Shown here: in pieces, positions 19,888-27,316 of the stretch
Layout: each line of letters starts with the position of its first letter
Position numbering within the stretch: the stretch's first letter is position 1
Source of the DNA: Shewanella marina JCM 15074
GTDB lineage: Bacteria > Pseudomonadota > Gammaproteobacteria > Enterobacterales > Shewanellaceae
Length of the DNA stretch: 64,000 bases
Assembly (NCBI RefSeq): GCF_000614975.1
Contig: NZ_BALM01000001.1
Location: 62,001-126,000 of the forward strand
Direction: 5' to 3'
Notes under the pieces: model-generated
What the model was told of the DNA's origin: nothing
What the model saw: the letters and a program-made list of their open reading frames with translations, nothing else
Database searches by the model: none
Translations under genes and position numbers: made by a program

Positions 19888-20256
19888 GCTTAGACTCACT
19901 ATTACTGCTTAAAAATTCGATGCTAGTGCTCATTGACAGCAGTCAACTCCGCGCTAGCATCTTCATTTTTACTGGTACTAGTTTCGCCAGCGACGCAATT
20001 TAATAGGGGGGCTTAGGCTCTCAACAGCAGCGTTAAACTTCAGCATTAGTCCTCATTGACAGCAGTCAACTCCGGGCTAATGCTTTCAGTTTGCCTTGCA
20101 TTAGTTTCGCCAGTGACGCAATTTTATAGGGTTGCTTAGACTCACTATTACTGCTTAAAAATTCGATGCTAGTGCTCATTGACAGCAGTCAACTCTGGGC
20201 TAATGCTTTTAGTTTGCCTTGCATTAGTGTCGCCAGCGACGCAATTTAATTAAGTG
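19888..20256 (+). repeat. Three tandem imperfect 123-bp repeats after gcvP
   Basis: Units begin at 19888, 20011 and 20134 (each GCTTAG-), so the period is exactly 123. Each has a core CATTGACAGCAGTCAACT, which forms a TTGAC/GTCAA hairpin with loop AGCA, and ends in CGCCAGYGACGCAATTT. An outer 10-bp stem surrounds the core in units 1 and 2, with five base pairs changed on both sides between them. Unit 3 combines the left arm of unit 1 with the right arm of unit 2. There is no long open frame. A diverged half copy is at 24996-25050. Confidence 0.9.
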
Positions 20257-20300
20257 ATAGCAGTGATTTAAGTTTGTGACTGGCTAGGCGGTAAATACGA

Positions 20301-20331
20301 AAAGGCGAATCTGAGATGATTCGCCTTTTTT
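20301..20331 (+). terminator. Strong terminator after the 123-bp repeats
   Basis: AAAGGCGAATC and GATTCGCCTTT form a perfect 11-bp stem with loop TGAGAT, then T's. It is the first strong terminator downstream of gcvP, so gcv transcripts probably include the repeats. Confidence 0.85.
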
Positions 20332-20655
20332 GTTATGTGCAGACTATGCATAAAAATATGCTTAGTAAAATAAATAGTACTCAATTAGTACTGTAATGAA
20401 GACCTAAATCATTTTTGGACAGAACCGATTTAGAACAGATACTCTAAACAATTTGGCTCGGATAAGTTCTGTTAGGGAAAGCGAAGTAGATGACTTTGTT
20501 GCTCAATAAGGGGCATTTTGAGCCTGCGATGTTCGGCTGGCTCAATGTAGGAAATATACGCGTTGGTTAGTGCAGCAATTTAAGTATTAGCTGAAGTACC
20601 CTGGTTCGCCCACTTTTCAAGGAAACACCACCAGTACGAGTGATCTTTGTTAGCA
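20332..20655. other. Spacer between gcv terminator and the RloC-like gene
   Basis: Apart from one small frame nothing clear is seen. On the minus strand an ATG at 20684 inside the end of the ATPase gene opens a 34-codon frame ending at 20580. It reads CPELEPNANKD, then SYWWCFLEKWANQ, and could be an alternative tail of that gene if the run of six A's were a different length. Codon evidence is too short to decide. Confidence 0.4.
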
Positions 20656-22818
20656 TTAGGCTCTAATTCTGGACATTTTTTCATAGTGTTCAGGATAGCC
20701 TGTTTGTTCAAAAACCAATCTAAAGCCTTCTTTAAAATCGTGGTAATCAAACTCCTTAAAATCGAAGATATTCTGACCTAAAGAGTGTGACTCGCGATTG
20801 ATGTAACGTACAAATGACTGAAATCTTGGATTCTTCAATTCAGGTTTTTGAACCACATTACTTAGATCGGCTTTCTGCACGAAGTTAAAGAAATATTCAA
20901 TAATATTTCTCATACAGTTAGCAATTAAAGCAGGTGGTTGTTTATCATCATTAATTACAGACCAATATGATTGGTAGTCATTTTGTACTTCTTCATATTT
21001 CATTGTGTTAATTGAACTACCATTTGCGTTTTTCGATAGACGGTATAAATTTTGATTTTCTTTCCTTCTATTGTGATTCGCATCTGCAAGTTCATAGAAA
21101 AAGTATAAGCTATGAGTTAAGACAAATACTTGCTCAATGTCTTCTGAATTAAAAAAATCATTTTTGATTAATTGGCCTATGTTATAGACAAAGATGTGTG
21201 ACAAGCTTGATACTGGATCGTCAATAACAGCGACTTTTTTCACTTGTCCTTCTGTCGCGCTCCGCTTCCCTTTGAACAACTCTCTAAAATACAAGAAGCT
21301 GATAATCATCTTTTCACCTTCACTTAATGATGAAAAGATTTTCGAGTTAGAGTTAGTACGAACTAAGCGATACAACTCATCTTCATACTTCTCTATGTAG
21401 AAGTCTGTAATGCCAATATCCGTTAAACCTTGGTTAATACTGACTATCGCATCATCAATATTTACAGTTGATTTTTGATACTCAGCCCTTTCAACGTCCT
21501 TTGCTTCTTCTAGAGCTACTTTTGCAGCTTCCTCTTTAGTTTTGTCAGCGATGACCTTGTCAGCATCTTTTTGAACATCATTGAAATTGCTGATTGTTTG
21601 GTCATATTCGTATCGTAAGATTCGCCAAAATTCAGCCTTAATTTTTGTTAATTCATTTGCAGAGTTATCGATCTTAGCATTATGTTCACTTATAAGTTTA
21701 TTAATCGAGTCAACGACAAGGTTAAATGCTTCAACAGATTCAGAAACATCGGTCAAAACGACTTGTAGACTAGGATTTGAAACTTTTTGCTTGATTAACT
21801 TAAGATTAACTTCTGCGTATCTAGATAGTTTAGCGTAATGTTCATTTAATTGAGCTATATAGTCTGTAGAGAATTGAGTTACTTTATAATCGTCTAGGCT
21901 TGGAATACTCTCAACTATTGCGCTGTAACGAGCCTGAATTGCTTTAACCTCATTCACGCTGTTTTGGTATGACTCGTCAAAATAGCCACGAATTTGCTCA
22001 GCTAGATGTTCAGTCATCGTCTCTGATTGACAGAAAGGACACTGAGAACCCTCGATTTGATCGAGATATTTAAGACCTTCACTTACCCAGTCAGAGTTTT
22101 TAAGCTTCCCGATAAGTTTTGCAACTGGACTGTCTTCGCTACCTACAATGATTTCATTTAACGAAGCTAAGTCATCAGCAGATAAATCAAACATGCCTAG
22201 CTTACTAAGAGCAGAGTGTTTTAATGCAGTATCACCATCTATAGCATTTGCTTCTTCTTTGAGGTCTGCAATTGTCTTAGATGGTTTAGATGCGGGGAGG
22301 GGGATAGAGAAAAGATGGTTGAAAAGTGGCTCTTTACCGCCCATTTTGCCTTTCAGACAAAATTCAAGTACTCGATCCCCACCTGCATAGTTGGTTTTGA
22401 TTTCCCAAACTTTCTTCTGAGCCTTATCCTTTGCGTCATTAATCTTAGAACGTTGTTCACCAATTTCTTTGTTGATCTGCTGCTTATCTTTAGCAATTTT
22501 CTCTAACTCAAGAGTAACTGCCTCTACCTTCTCTTTCGCTTCTTTATTTTCCTTAGATAGGCTAAAAATACCGTTAAGAGTATCTTTTGCATAGAAGTTA
22601 TCTTGGATGAATTTTTGGTTGTAAACGAGAACCGTATCACCAGAGTCACGGTGAGAGCATTGCTGATATTTTGTACTTTCAGGATTATAAAAATAGTTTG
22701 AAAAAGTACTTTTTCCTGACCCGTTCAGTCCATAAATTATATTGACTTTTTTGTCAGTTTTTAGCGCGCTTTTTGACCTGTAGCTCGCTACATTTTCTAG
22801 CACAATATCAGTTAACAT
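20656..22818 (-). CDS. RloC/PrrC-like AAA_13 ATPase, candidate tRNA anticodon nuclease
   Basis: A 720-residue ABC/SMC-type ATPase. Visible are Walker A YGLNGSGKST (29-38), long coiled-coil arms (about 85-135 and 270-440) around a zinc-hook-like CPFC (C260, C263), the ABC signature LSEGEK (498-503), Walker B VAVIDDPVSS and the H-loop LTHS. The segment VLVYNQKFIQDNF near residue 65 is typical of PrrC/RloC relatives. The C-terminal domain has R637-x3-E641 and H678, the pattern of the anticodon-nuclease Arg-Glu-His triad. RloC cuts tRNA anticodons during phage infection. No restriction-modification genes flank it, and nuclease activity is inferred. Confidence 0.7.
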   Translation of the reverse strand: MLTDIVLENVASYRSKSALKTDKKVNIIYGLNGSGKSTFSNYFYNPESTKYQQCSHRDSGDTVLVYNQKFIQDNFYAKDTLNGIFSLSKENKEAKEKVEAVTLELEKIAKDKQQINKEIGEQRSKINDAKDKAQKKVWEIKTNYAGGDRVLEFCLKGKMGGKEPLFNHLFSIPLPASKPSKTIADLKEEANAIDGDTALKHSALSKLGMFDLSADDLASLNEIIVGSEDSPVAKLIGKLKNSDWVSEGLKYLDQIEGSQCPFCQSETMTEHLAEQIRGYFDESYQNSVNEVKAIQARYSAIVESIPSLDDYKVTQFSTDYIAQLNEHYAKLSRYAEVNLKLIKQKVSNPSLQVVLTDVSESVEAFNLVVDSINKLISEHNAKIDNSANELTKIKAEFWRILRYEYDQTISNFNDVQKDADKVIADKTKEEAAKVALEEAKDVERAEYQKSTVNIDDAIVSINQGLTDIGITDFYIEKYEDELYRLVRTNSNSKIFSSLSEGEKMIISFLYFRELFKGKRSATEGQVKKVAVIDDPVSSLSHIFVYNIGQLIKNDFFNSEDIEQVFVLTHSLYFFYELADANHNRRKENQNLYRLSKNANGSSINTMKYEEVQNDYQSYWSVINDDKQPPALIANCMRNIIEYFFNFVQKADLSNVVQKPELKNPRFQSFVRYINRESHSLGQNIFDFKEFDYHDFKEGFRLVFEQTGYPEHYEKMSRIRA

Positions 22819-23087
22819 TGTTTTTCCTCAACAAATCATAATGTTCCGTAGACTCTACTGACACATTACATTCATTAGAAAATATTAGTCAAATAACTGA
22901 TTGATGAATTGAGATATAAAATCAGACTTGGGCGTGAGCGTGAACGTTTTTTGAGTTGAAATTGGCTATGTAATAGCCGAAAAATGCATCGTAATTAATC
23001 ATATGAAATTAACTGAGACTTCGTGTAGCTTATTATTTAGACTTGTCATTAAAAAAATAAACACACGCGCTCTCCCCCTGGAAATCT
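22819..23087. other. Intergenic region upstream of the divergent ATPase and RAYT genes
   Basis: AT-rich sequence carrying the promoter side of the RloC-like gene. A small hairpin GGCTAT/ATAGCC occurs near 22963-22979. No gene is seen; REP-like copies begin at 23088. Confidence 0.5.
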
Positions 23088-23139
23088 GTTTATTAAGCCA
23101 TCCATAATAGGAGATTAAATTAGCCACCCATAATAGTGG
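23088..23139 (+). repeat. REP-like terminal repeats left of the RAYT gene (two direct copies)
   Basis: Copy one begins GTTTATTAAGCCATCCATAA and runs to 23113; copy two (23121-23139) is TAGCCACCCATAATAGTGG. The two are direct repeats 26 bases apart sharing RGCCAYCCATAATAG. The same end occurs inverted at 24370. Confidence 0.8.
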
Positions 23140-23193
23140 TGATATTTTGCTCTTGAACTAGACTTATTGAATTGGGATTTTGGGAGGCATGTT

Positions 23194-24168
23194 ATGGCGG
23201 TACCAAGAGAAAGGTTAGTGAGTCTAGAAGATACGCCTTATTACCATTGCGTCAGTCGCTGTGTTCGTAAAGCCTATTTATGTGGTGTTGATAGCTATAC
23301 TGGGCAGTCTTATGAACATCGACGTGATTGGATAGAAGAACGATTATTAAAGTTAGTTCAAGTATTTAGCATCGATCTTTGCGCTTATGCAGTAATGAGT
23401 AATCATTTGCATGTGGTATTAAAAGTTGATGTTGAACGGGTGCAGGCTTGGTCAGATGAAGAGGTGATACTGCAATGGCAAAAGCTATTTAAAGGCACTT
23501 TACTGACGCAGAAGTTCTTAAAAGGCGAAAAAATTGAAGCTTACGAGCTTGAAACCTTAAACAATACCATTACCGAGTACCGTAAACGCCTGATTGATAT
23601 CAGTTGGTTTATGCGTAGTCTCAACGAGCCCATTGCTCGAAAAGCGAATAAAGAAGATAAATGTACGGGTAGATTCTGGGAAGGGCGTTTTAAATCGCAA
23701 GCCTTGCTTGATGAAGCAGCGGTTCTCGCTTGCATGGCATATGTTGATTTAAACCCAATTCGAGCCAATATTGCCAAAACACCAGAAACTTCAGATTACA
23801 CCAGTATTCAGCGTCGTATCAAAGCCGCAATGAAAGGCAAACAACCATCAGAACTCTTACCTTTTATTGGTAATGAATGCGCTAATATGCCTAACGGATT
23901 AAGATTTTCAGTGCAGGACTATTTACAACTTGTTGATGATACTGGTCGGCAATTAAGAAGCGATAAATGTGGTGCCATTGCTGCAAGTACATTAGATATT
24001 CTTTCTAGACTCAATATCCCACTAGATAATTGGCTTAAAATCACCTCAGAATTTCATGATTTGTTCAAAGGCCCTGTCGGTACTTTGCAAGAACTGACTC
24101 AGTTATGTGAGCATTTGGATAAACGCAGGCGGTATGGCGCACAAATGTGCCAACGAATGTTGGGCTAA
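23194..24168 (+). CDS. REP-associated tyrosine transposase (RAYT, Y1/TnpA_REP family)
   Basis: A 324-residue HUH single-strand transposase. N-terminal PRERLVSLEDTPYYHCVSRC is the family start, the HUH metal-binding motif is SNHLHVVLKVD, and the catalytic tyrosine is in ACMAYVDLNPIRA after FWEGRFKSQALLDE. A C-terminal helical extension follows the catalytic domain. RAYTs cleave and join REP palindromes and are thought to spread them. The start ATG has GGGAGG six bases upstream; an earlier in-frame TTG lacks this. REP-like ends flank the gene. Confidence 0.88.
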   Translation: MAVPRERLVSLEDTPYYHCVSRCVRKAYLCGVDSYTGQSYEHRRDWIEERLLKLVQVFSIDLCAYAVMSNHLHVVLKVDVERVQAWSDEEVILQWQKLFKGTLLTQKFLKGEKIEAYELETLNNTITEYRKRLIDISWFMRSLNEPIARKANKEDKCTGRFWEGRFKSQALLDEAAVLACMAYVDLNPIRANIAKTPETSDYTSIQRRIKAAMKGKQPSELLPFIGNECANMPNGLRFSVQDYLQLVDDTGRQLRSDKCGAIAASTLDILSRLNIPLDNWLKITSEFHDLFKGPVGTLQELTQLCEHLDKRRRYGAQMCQRMLG

Positions 24169-24521
24169 TTGGCATAATTTTTCTACCTATAGTAAAACCT
24201 TATCGAGTTCATCAATTCGAGATACTCTGTTGCCTCTAATCCGTTATTTTCTCAAGTTTTAAGTTCACATCGCCCTAATTAAACCAGTATTTATGCTTTT
24301 ATGCGTTGGAATGTTTATTTTCAAGTATAAATGAGTCAATGATTTCAGTTGATAGCTTAGTTTTAAATTGGGTGGCTTAATAAAAGGTTATAGCGAGTTT
24401 ATAGTTGGCCGAGTAAATGTCTGGAAATTGCACATAACTGCCGCCTTTATCAACTAAATCTCTGCTACGTTTAGCCCCTGATAGTGATAAAATCTTTGCA
24501 TCAGAATTACCGAGAAACTCT
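24169..24521. other. Intergenic region with the right REP-like end
   Basis: Holds the inverted REP-like copy at 24370-24385 and the presumed promoter of the next gene. No other gene or RNA is recognised. Confidence 0.5.
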
Positions 24522-24860
24522 ATGTATATCCATCATGTTAACGGCATCGACTGGCTGGTGATTACAGCTTTTGAAGAACTTAAAACTTTATTTATCGAAG
24601 AAGCCAATACGGTTCTCTTTTGCTTATCTACCGCCAGTGAATTGAGCTTGATTGATCAAGCCAAGCGCACTTATGGATATTTGCCTACACTCAGCGGCGT
24701 AATCACCGATACCGGCACATTTCAAAGTTTGGATAACGAAGAAGATTTGACCCCACAGCTTGCTTGCCTTGTTGAGGGGCGTGGTCGAGTATTTATCTAT
24801 CACGGCGGCTTTGTGGCTTTTGTGGATGACGAGCAAACCTTTATTACCCAAATGGACTGA
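24522..24860 (+). CDS. Hypothetical protein, 112 residues, between REP-like copies
   Basis: Not recognised. It is a soluble acidic protein, MYIHHVNGIDWLVITAFEEL at the start, with no signal peptide or membrane helix. The C-terminal half (ACLVEGRGRVFIYHGGFVAFVDDEQTF) suggests beta strands. It lies between the right end of the RAYT unit and a small REP-like element, so it may be cargo of, or trapped by, that system. Coding status rests on length, a clean frame and natural composition; no good Shine-Dalgarno is visible before the ATG. Confidence 0.55.
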   Translation: MYIHHVNGIDWLVITAFEELKTLFIEEANTVLFCLSTASELSLIDQAKRTYGYLPTLSGVITDTGTFQSLDNEEDLTPQLACLVEGRGRVFIYHGGFVAFVDDEQTFITQMD

Positions 24861-24885
24861 AAATTATTCAGTAAGTTGAAATCGA

Positions 24886-24966
24886 GTGTTTATTAAGCCA
24901 TATCCATATAGGGGTTAATAAACACTTTGCTTAATAAAAACTTTAAAATGGGTGGCTTAATAAAAA
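24886..24966 (+). mobile_element. 81-bp non-autonomous REP-type element
   Basis: The left side begins GTGTTTATTAAGCCATATCC and the right side is GGGTGGCTTAATAAAA (24950-24965), the same ends as the RAYT unit in the same inverted arrangement but with no gene. Inside, GTGTTTATTAA and TTAATAAACAC form a perfect 11-bp stem over an 18-base loop. It resembles a miniature unit moved by the nearby RAYT. Confidence 0.7.
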
Positions 24967-24995
24967 GAAGTAATAACGCAACAAGTAGAAGAATA

Positions 24996-25050
24996 AACTG
25001 CGCGCTAGCACCTTCATATTACTTGTACTCGTTTTGTCAGTAATGCAATT
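24996..25050 (+). repeat. Diverged half copy of the 123-bp repeat
   Basis: From AACTGCGCGCTAGCACCTTC to GTAATGCAATT the sequence aligns with the right half of unit 1 of the 123-bp array, with roughly ten to twelve differences over about 55 bases. The left half is missing. It lies at the other end of the accessory island. Confidence 0.75.
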
Positions 25051-25447
25051 GAGTTAAGCAGATTAGACAGATTGTCACATAAGTTATATGAAGAATAGTT
25101 AATATAAGATAAGGGCTAGAGTGGGTTATTGAGTTAAGCTAATTATGTCAATTTGCTTTTAATTAACGTCATCGCAAGAAATTGTAATCGGTTGTTTTTC
25201 ATCTCAACTTAGCTTGTGCTAGAACAGTTATATCCCTTGATATACATGTGAAGTGGGCAAGATATAACCTAATATAAGTTAGAGTTACCTCAAACGAAGT
25301 CGTTTAAATTACAACCACATTCATACAGTAACCTTTAGTATCTAAGTTCACTCTGTCATAAAAACATTTCATATTTGCCTGATACAAATGATCAAAAATT
25401 GAGTTTTGGCTAGATCAGAATTCATTATTAATGTTTAACTATTAAGT
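25051..25447. other. Intergenic region upstream of the iron operon
   Basis: AT-rich with no open frame of note. It holds the upstream promoter region of the iron-uptake operon; nothing else is recognised. Confidence 0.5.
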
Positions 25448-25466
25448 GGGAATAATTATCAATATC
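25448..25466. promoter_or_regulatory. Putative Fur box controlling the iron-uptake operon
   Basis: The reverse complement, GATATTGATAATTATTCCC, matches the Fur consensus at 15 of 19 positions by hand count. It is centred about 43 bases before the first start codon, so the operon should be repressed by iron-loaded Fur. Confidence 0.7.
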
Positions 25467-25499
25467 ATTAGCGCCCTTATTCGATAATGGACTGGCTAT

Positions 25500-26054
25500 A
25501 TGAAAAAAGCTCAACTTGCTTTGTTAACCACAATGGTTCTAGCTTCAACCTCTGCTTTTGCGCAAGAGTATCCTTTGGGTCAACCAACGATTAAAGATGG
25601 TATGGAAATCCAAGGTGTATATCTGCAACCCATCATCATGGATATGGACGGTATGGCCAATATGCACAATTTATCTGCTAAAGAGTCTGATGTTCACCTT
25701 GAAGCTGATATTCATGCTGTCGAAGAAAATCCGAACGGCTTTGCTGAAGGTGCGTGGATTCCTTACCTAACCATTAAATATTCAGTAGATAAACTGGGCG
25801 ATAATAAAGCGGCACAAACAGGTGAATTTATGCCAATGGTGGCAAGCGATGGCCCTCACTATGGCAAAAATATTAAGCTTGATGGCGACGGTAAATACAA
25901 AGTTACCTTTACTATTTACCCACCTTCATACAACAAGAAAGTAGCGTTTGGCCGCCATATTGATAAAGAGACTGGGGTTGCGCCATGGTTTAAACCTTTT
26001 GACGTAACTTGGGAATTTAACTATGCGGGCGTTGGCCGCAAAGGCAGTTACTAA
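25500..26054 (+). CDS. Periplasmic P19/FtrA-like iron-binding protein
   Basis: A 184-residue secreted protein (signal peptide to AFA, about 21) of the P19/Tp34/FetP family, which binds Cu and Fe in the periplasm and aids ferrous/ferric import with FTR1. The metal-site features are visible: MDMDGMANMHN near residue 50-60, EADIHA, and SDGPHYGKNI with a conserved His. The remainder is an immunoglobulin-like beta sandwich ending WEFNYAGVG. First gene of the operon, behind a Fur box. Confidence 0.88.
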   Translation: MKKAQLALLTTMVLASTSAFAQEYPLGQPTIKDGMEIQGVYLQPIIMDMDGMANMHNLSAKESDVHLEADIHAVEENPNGFAEGAWIPYLTIKYSVDKLGDNKAAQTGEFMPMVASDGPHYGKNIKLDGDGKYKVTFTIYPPSYNKKVAFGRHIDKETGVAPWFKPFDVTWEFNYAGVGRKGSY

Positions 26055-26079
26055 TTCCGAATCACAGATTCAGATAAGT

Positions 26080-26101
26080 TAAGGGGCTTTGCAGCCCTTT
26101 C
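26080..26101 (+). terminator. Weak hairpin between the P19 and cupredoxin genes
   Basis: AAGGGGCT and AGCCCTTT pair over TTGC with one bulge, without a true U run. It may reduce downstream expression relative to P19 rather than end transcription. Confidence 0.45.
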
Positions 26102-26126
26102 ATATCAATTTTTACTGAAATCTCTC

Positions 26127-26474
26127 ATGAAAAAATCTCTCATATTTATTCTTGCCACTTTGTGCACTATTTCATCCATATCAGTGTTTGCCACTGAAAA
26201 ATTCACCACACAATTGCAAATAAAAAATGGCGAACTGATCCCGCAGGTTTTAGAAGTACCAGCGGGGAAAATCATTCGCATAAAAGTATCCAATATTGGC
26301 AATCAACCTGCCGAATTTGAAAGTACGCAATTACGTAAAGAAAAGGTGCTCGCCCCGGGCGCTCATTCCGTTGTCGTCATAGCGCCTTTGCGTGCTGGTA
26401 GTTACACCTTTTTTGATGATTTTCACCTTGATCTTCCAGCAGGAAAAATCATCGCCAAAGAGCGAGCCGAATAA
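26127..26474 (+). CDS. Cupredoxin-like periplasmic protein (EfeO N-domain/FtrB type)
   Basis: A 115-residue protein with a signal peptide (to about 22, SVFA) and a single cupredoxin domain. PAEFESTQLRKEKVLAPG and the final AGSYTFFDDFHLDLPAGK resemble the N-terminal Cup domain of E. coli EfeO and the FtrB proteins, which bind Fe or Cu and pass oxidised iron to the permease. In classical EfeO this domain is fused to an M75 domain; here the two are separate genes. Its stop overlaps the next start in TAATG. Confidence 0.85.
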   Translation: MKKSLIFILATLCTISSISVFATEKFTTQLQIKNGELIPQVLEVPAGKIIRIKVSNIGNQPAEFESTQLRKEKVLAPGAHSVVVIAPLRAGSYTFFDDFHLDLPAGKIIAKERAE

Positions 26475-27316
26475 TGGGACAAGTTGCATTTGTTATTTGG
26501 CGCGAGAGCATTGAAGCGCTGCTGTTGATTAGCATTATTTTTGCGTGGATTAAGCAAAACGCTGACAGTCAACAAGGCATGAAATATCTATGGTTTGGGG
26601 TTGTCATTGGCTGCGGCGTATCTGTATTACTGGCCTCAATCATCTACGGTGTATTCAACGCGCTTGGTGATACCGAGCAATCCATTTTTATGATTGTTAT
26701 GGAGTTTGTCGCCTGTGTGCTGATCGTACAAATGGTGTGTTGGATGAATAGTCGGGGCAAGATGTTAAAGTCTGAACTGGACTCTGGCCTCAGCGAGCAA
26801 ACTAAGCGTCACAGTTGGTGGGGCGTTACCTTGATTGTTGCCATTGCCATTGCCCGTGAAGGCAGTGAAATTGTGGTATTTCTCTCTAGTTTTATCATGA
26901 ACCTTAACTCACACAACGCGGTAGAGTTTTTTGCTGAGGTGATTGGCGGTATTGCACTTGCCGCACTGACAATTTATCTATTTTCTCTGTTTAAGCGCTT
27001 TATCCCATGGAAGATTTTCTTCAATATCACCGGCATCATTTTGCTTTTCCTCGCACTATCTTTGCTGCTTAGAGGTGTAGAAGAAAGCATTAACCTGCTA
27101 ATCCAATACGATTACGCGGTGCCCGATTTTCTTTATTTACCTGCTTGGAATACCACCGCAATCATTGATGATTCAACTGTGTTTGGCAATTTACTGGCGT
27201 CATTCTTTGCTTATCGTTCACAACCTATATGGCTTAGTGTGATCACCTTTGTGCTGTACTGGATCGTGGTGGGTTCATTTATGGTTTTAGGAAGCAAAAA
27301 TGAACAGCAAAGCTAA
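26474..27316 (+). CDS. FTR1-family iron permease (EfeU/FtrC)
   Basis: A 280-residue inner-membrane permease with about seven helices. The two REXXE iron-translocation motifs are intact: RESIE at 10-14 in helix 1 and REGSE at 128-132 in helix 4. The family imports oxidised ferrous iron into the cytoplasm. It is coupled to the cupredoxin gene by a one-base overlap and overlaps the next gene by 17 bases, so the operon is tightly built. Confidence 0.93.
   Translation: MGQVAFVIWRESIEALLLISIIFAWIKQNADSQQGMKYLWFGVVIGCGVSVLLASIIYGVFNALGDTEQSIFMIVMEFVACVLIVQMVCWMNSRGKMLKSELDSGLSEQTKRHSWWGVTLIVAIAIAREGSEIVVFLSSFIMNLNSHNAVEFFAEVIGGIALAALTIYLFSLFKRFIPWKIFFNITGIILLFLALSLLLRGVEESINLLIQYDYAVPDFLYLPAWNTTAIIDDSTVFGNLLASFFAYRSQPIWLSVITFVLYWIVVGSFMVLGSKNEQQS

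Larger units (their letters stand above)
23088..24387 (+). mobile_element. RAYT transposase unit bounded by inverted REP-like ends
   Basis: The left end TTTATTAAGCCATCCA (23089-23104) and the right end GGGTGGCTTAATAAAA (24370-24385) are inverted copies, each next to A/T-rich sequence, with one tyrosine transposase gene between. No clear target-site duplication is seen, as expected for HUH single-strand transposition. The whole looks like a self-contained REP-associated unit of about 1.3 kb. Confidence 0.7.

Noticed and set aside
19888..20256. 123-bp repeats as integron attC sites (length is like Vibrio repeats)
   Set aside because: No gene cassettes between units, no GTTRRRY/RYYYAAC core pair and no integrase in the window.
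19888..20256. 123-bp repeats as a repetitive protein gene (123 is divisible by three)
   Set aside because: No frame stays open through the array.
20584..20643. Plus-strand short frame (PWFAHFSRKHHQYE) as a transposase remnant
   Set aside because: Stops lie directly upstream in frame and no transposase resemblance could be established.
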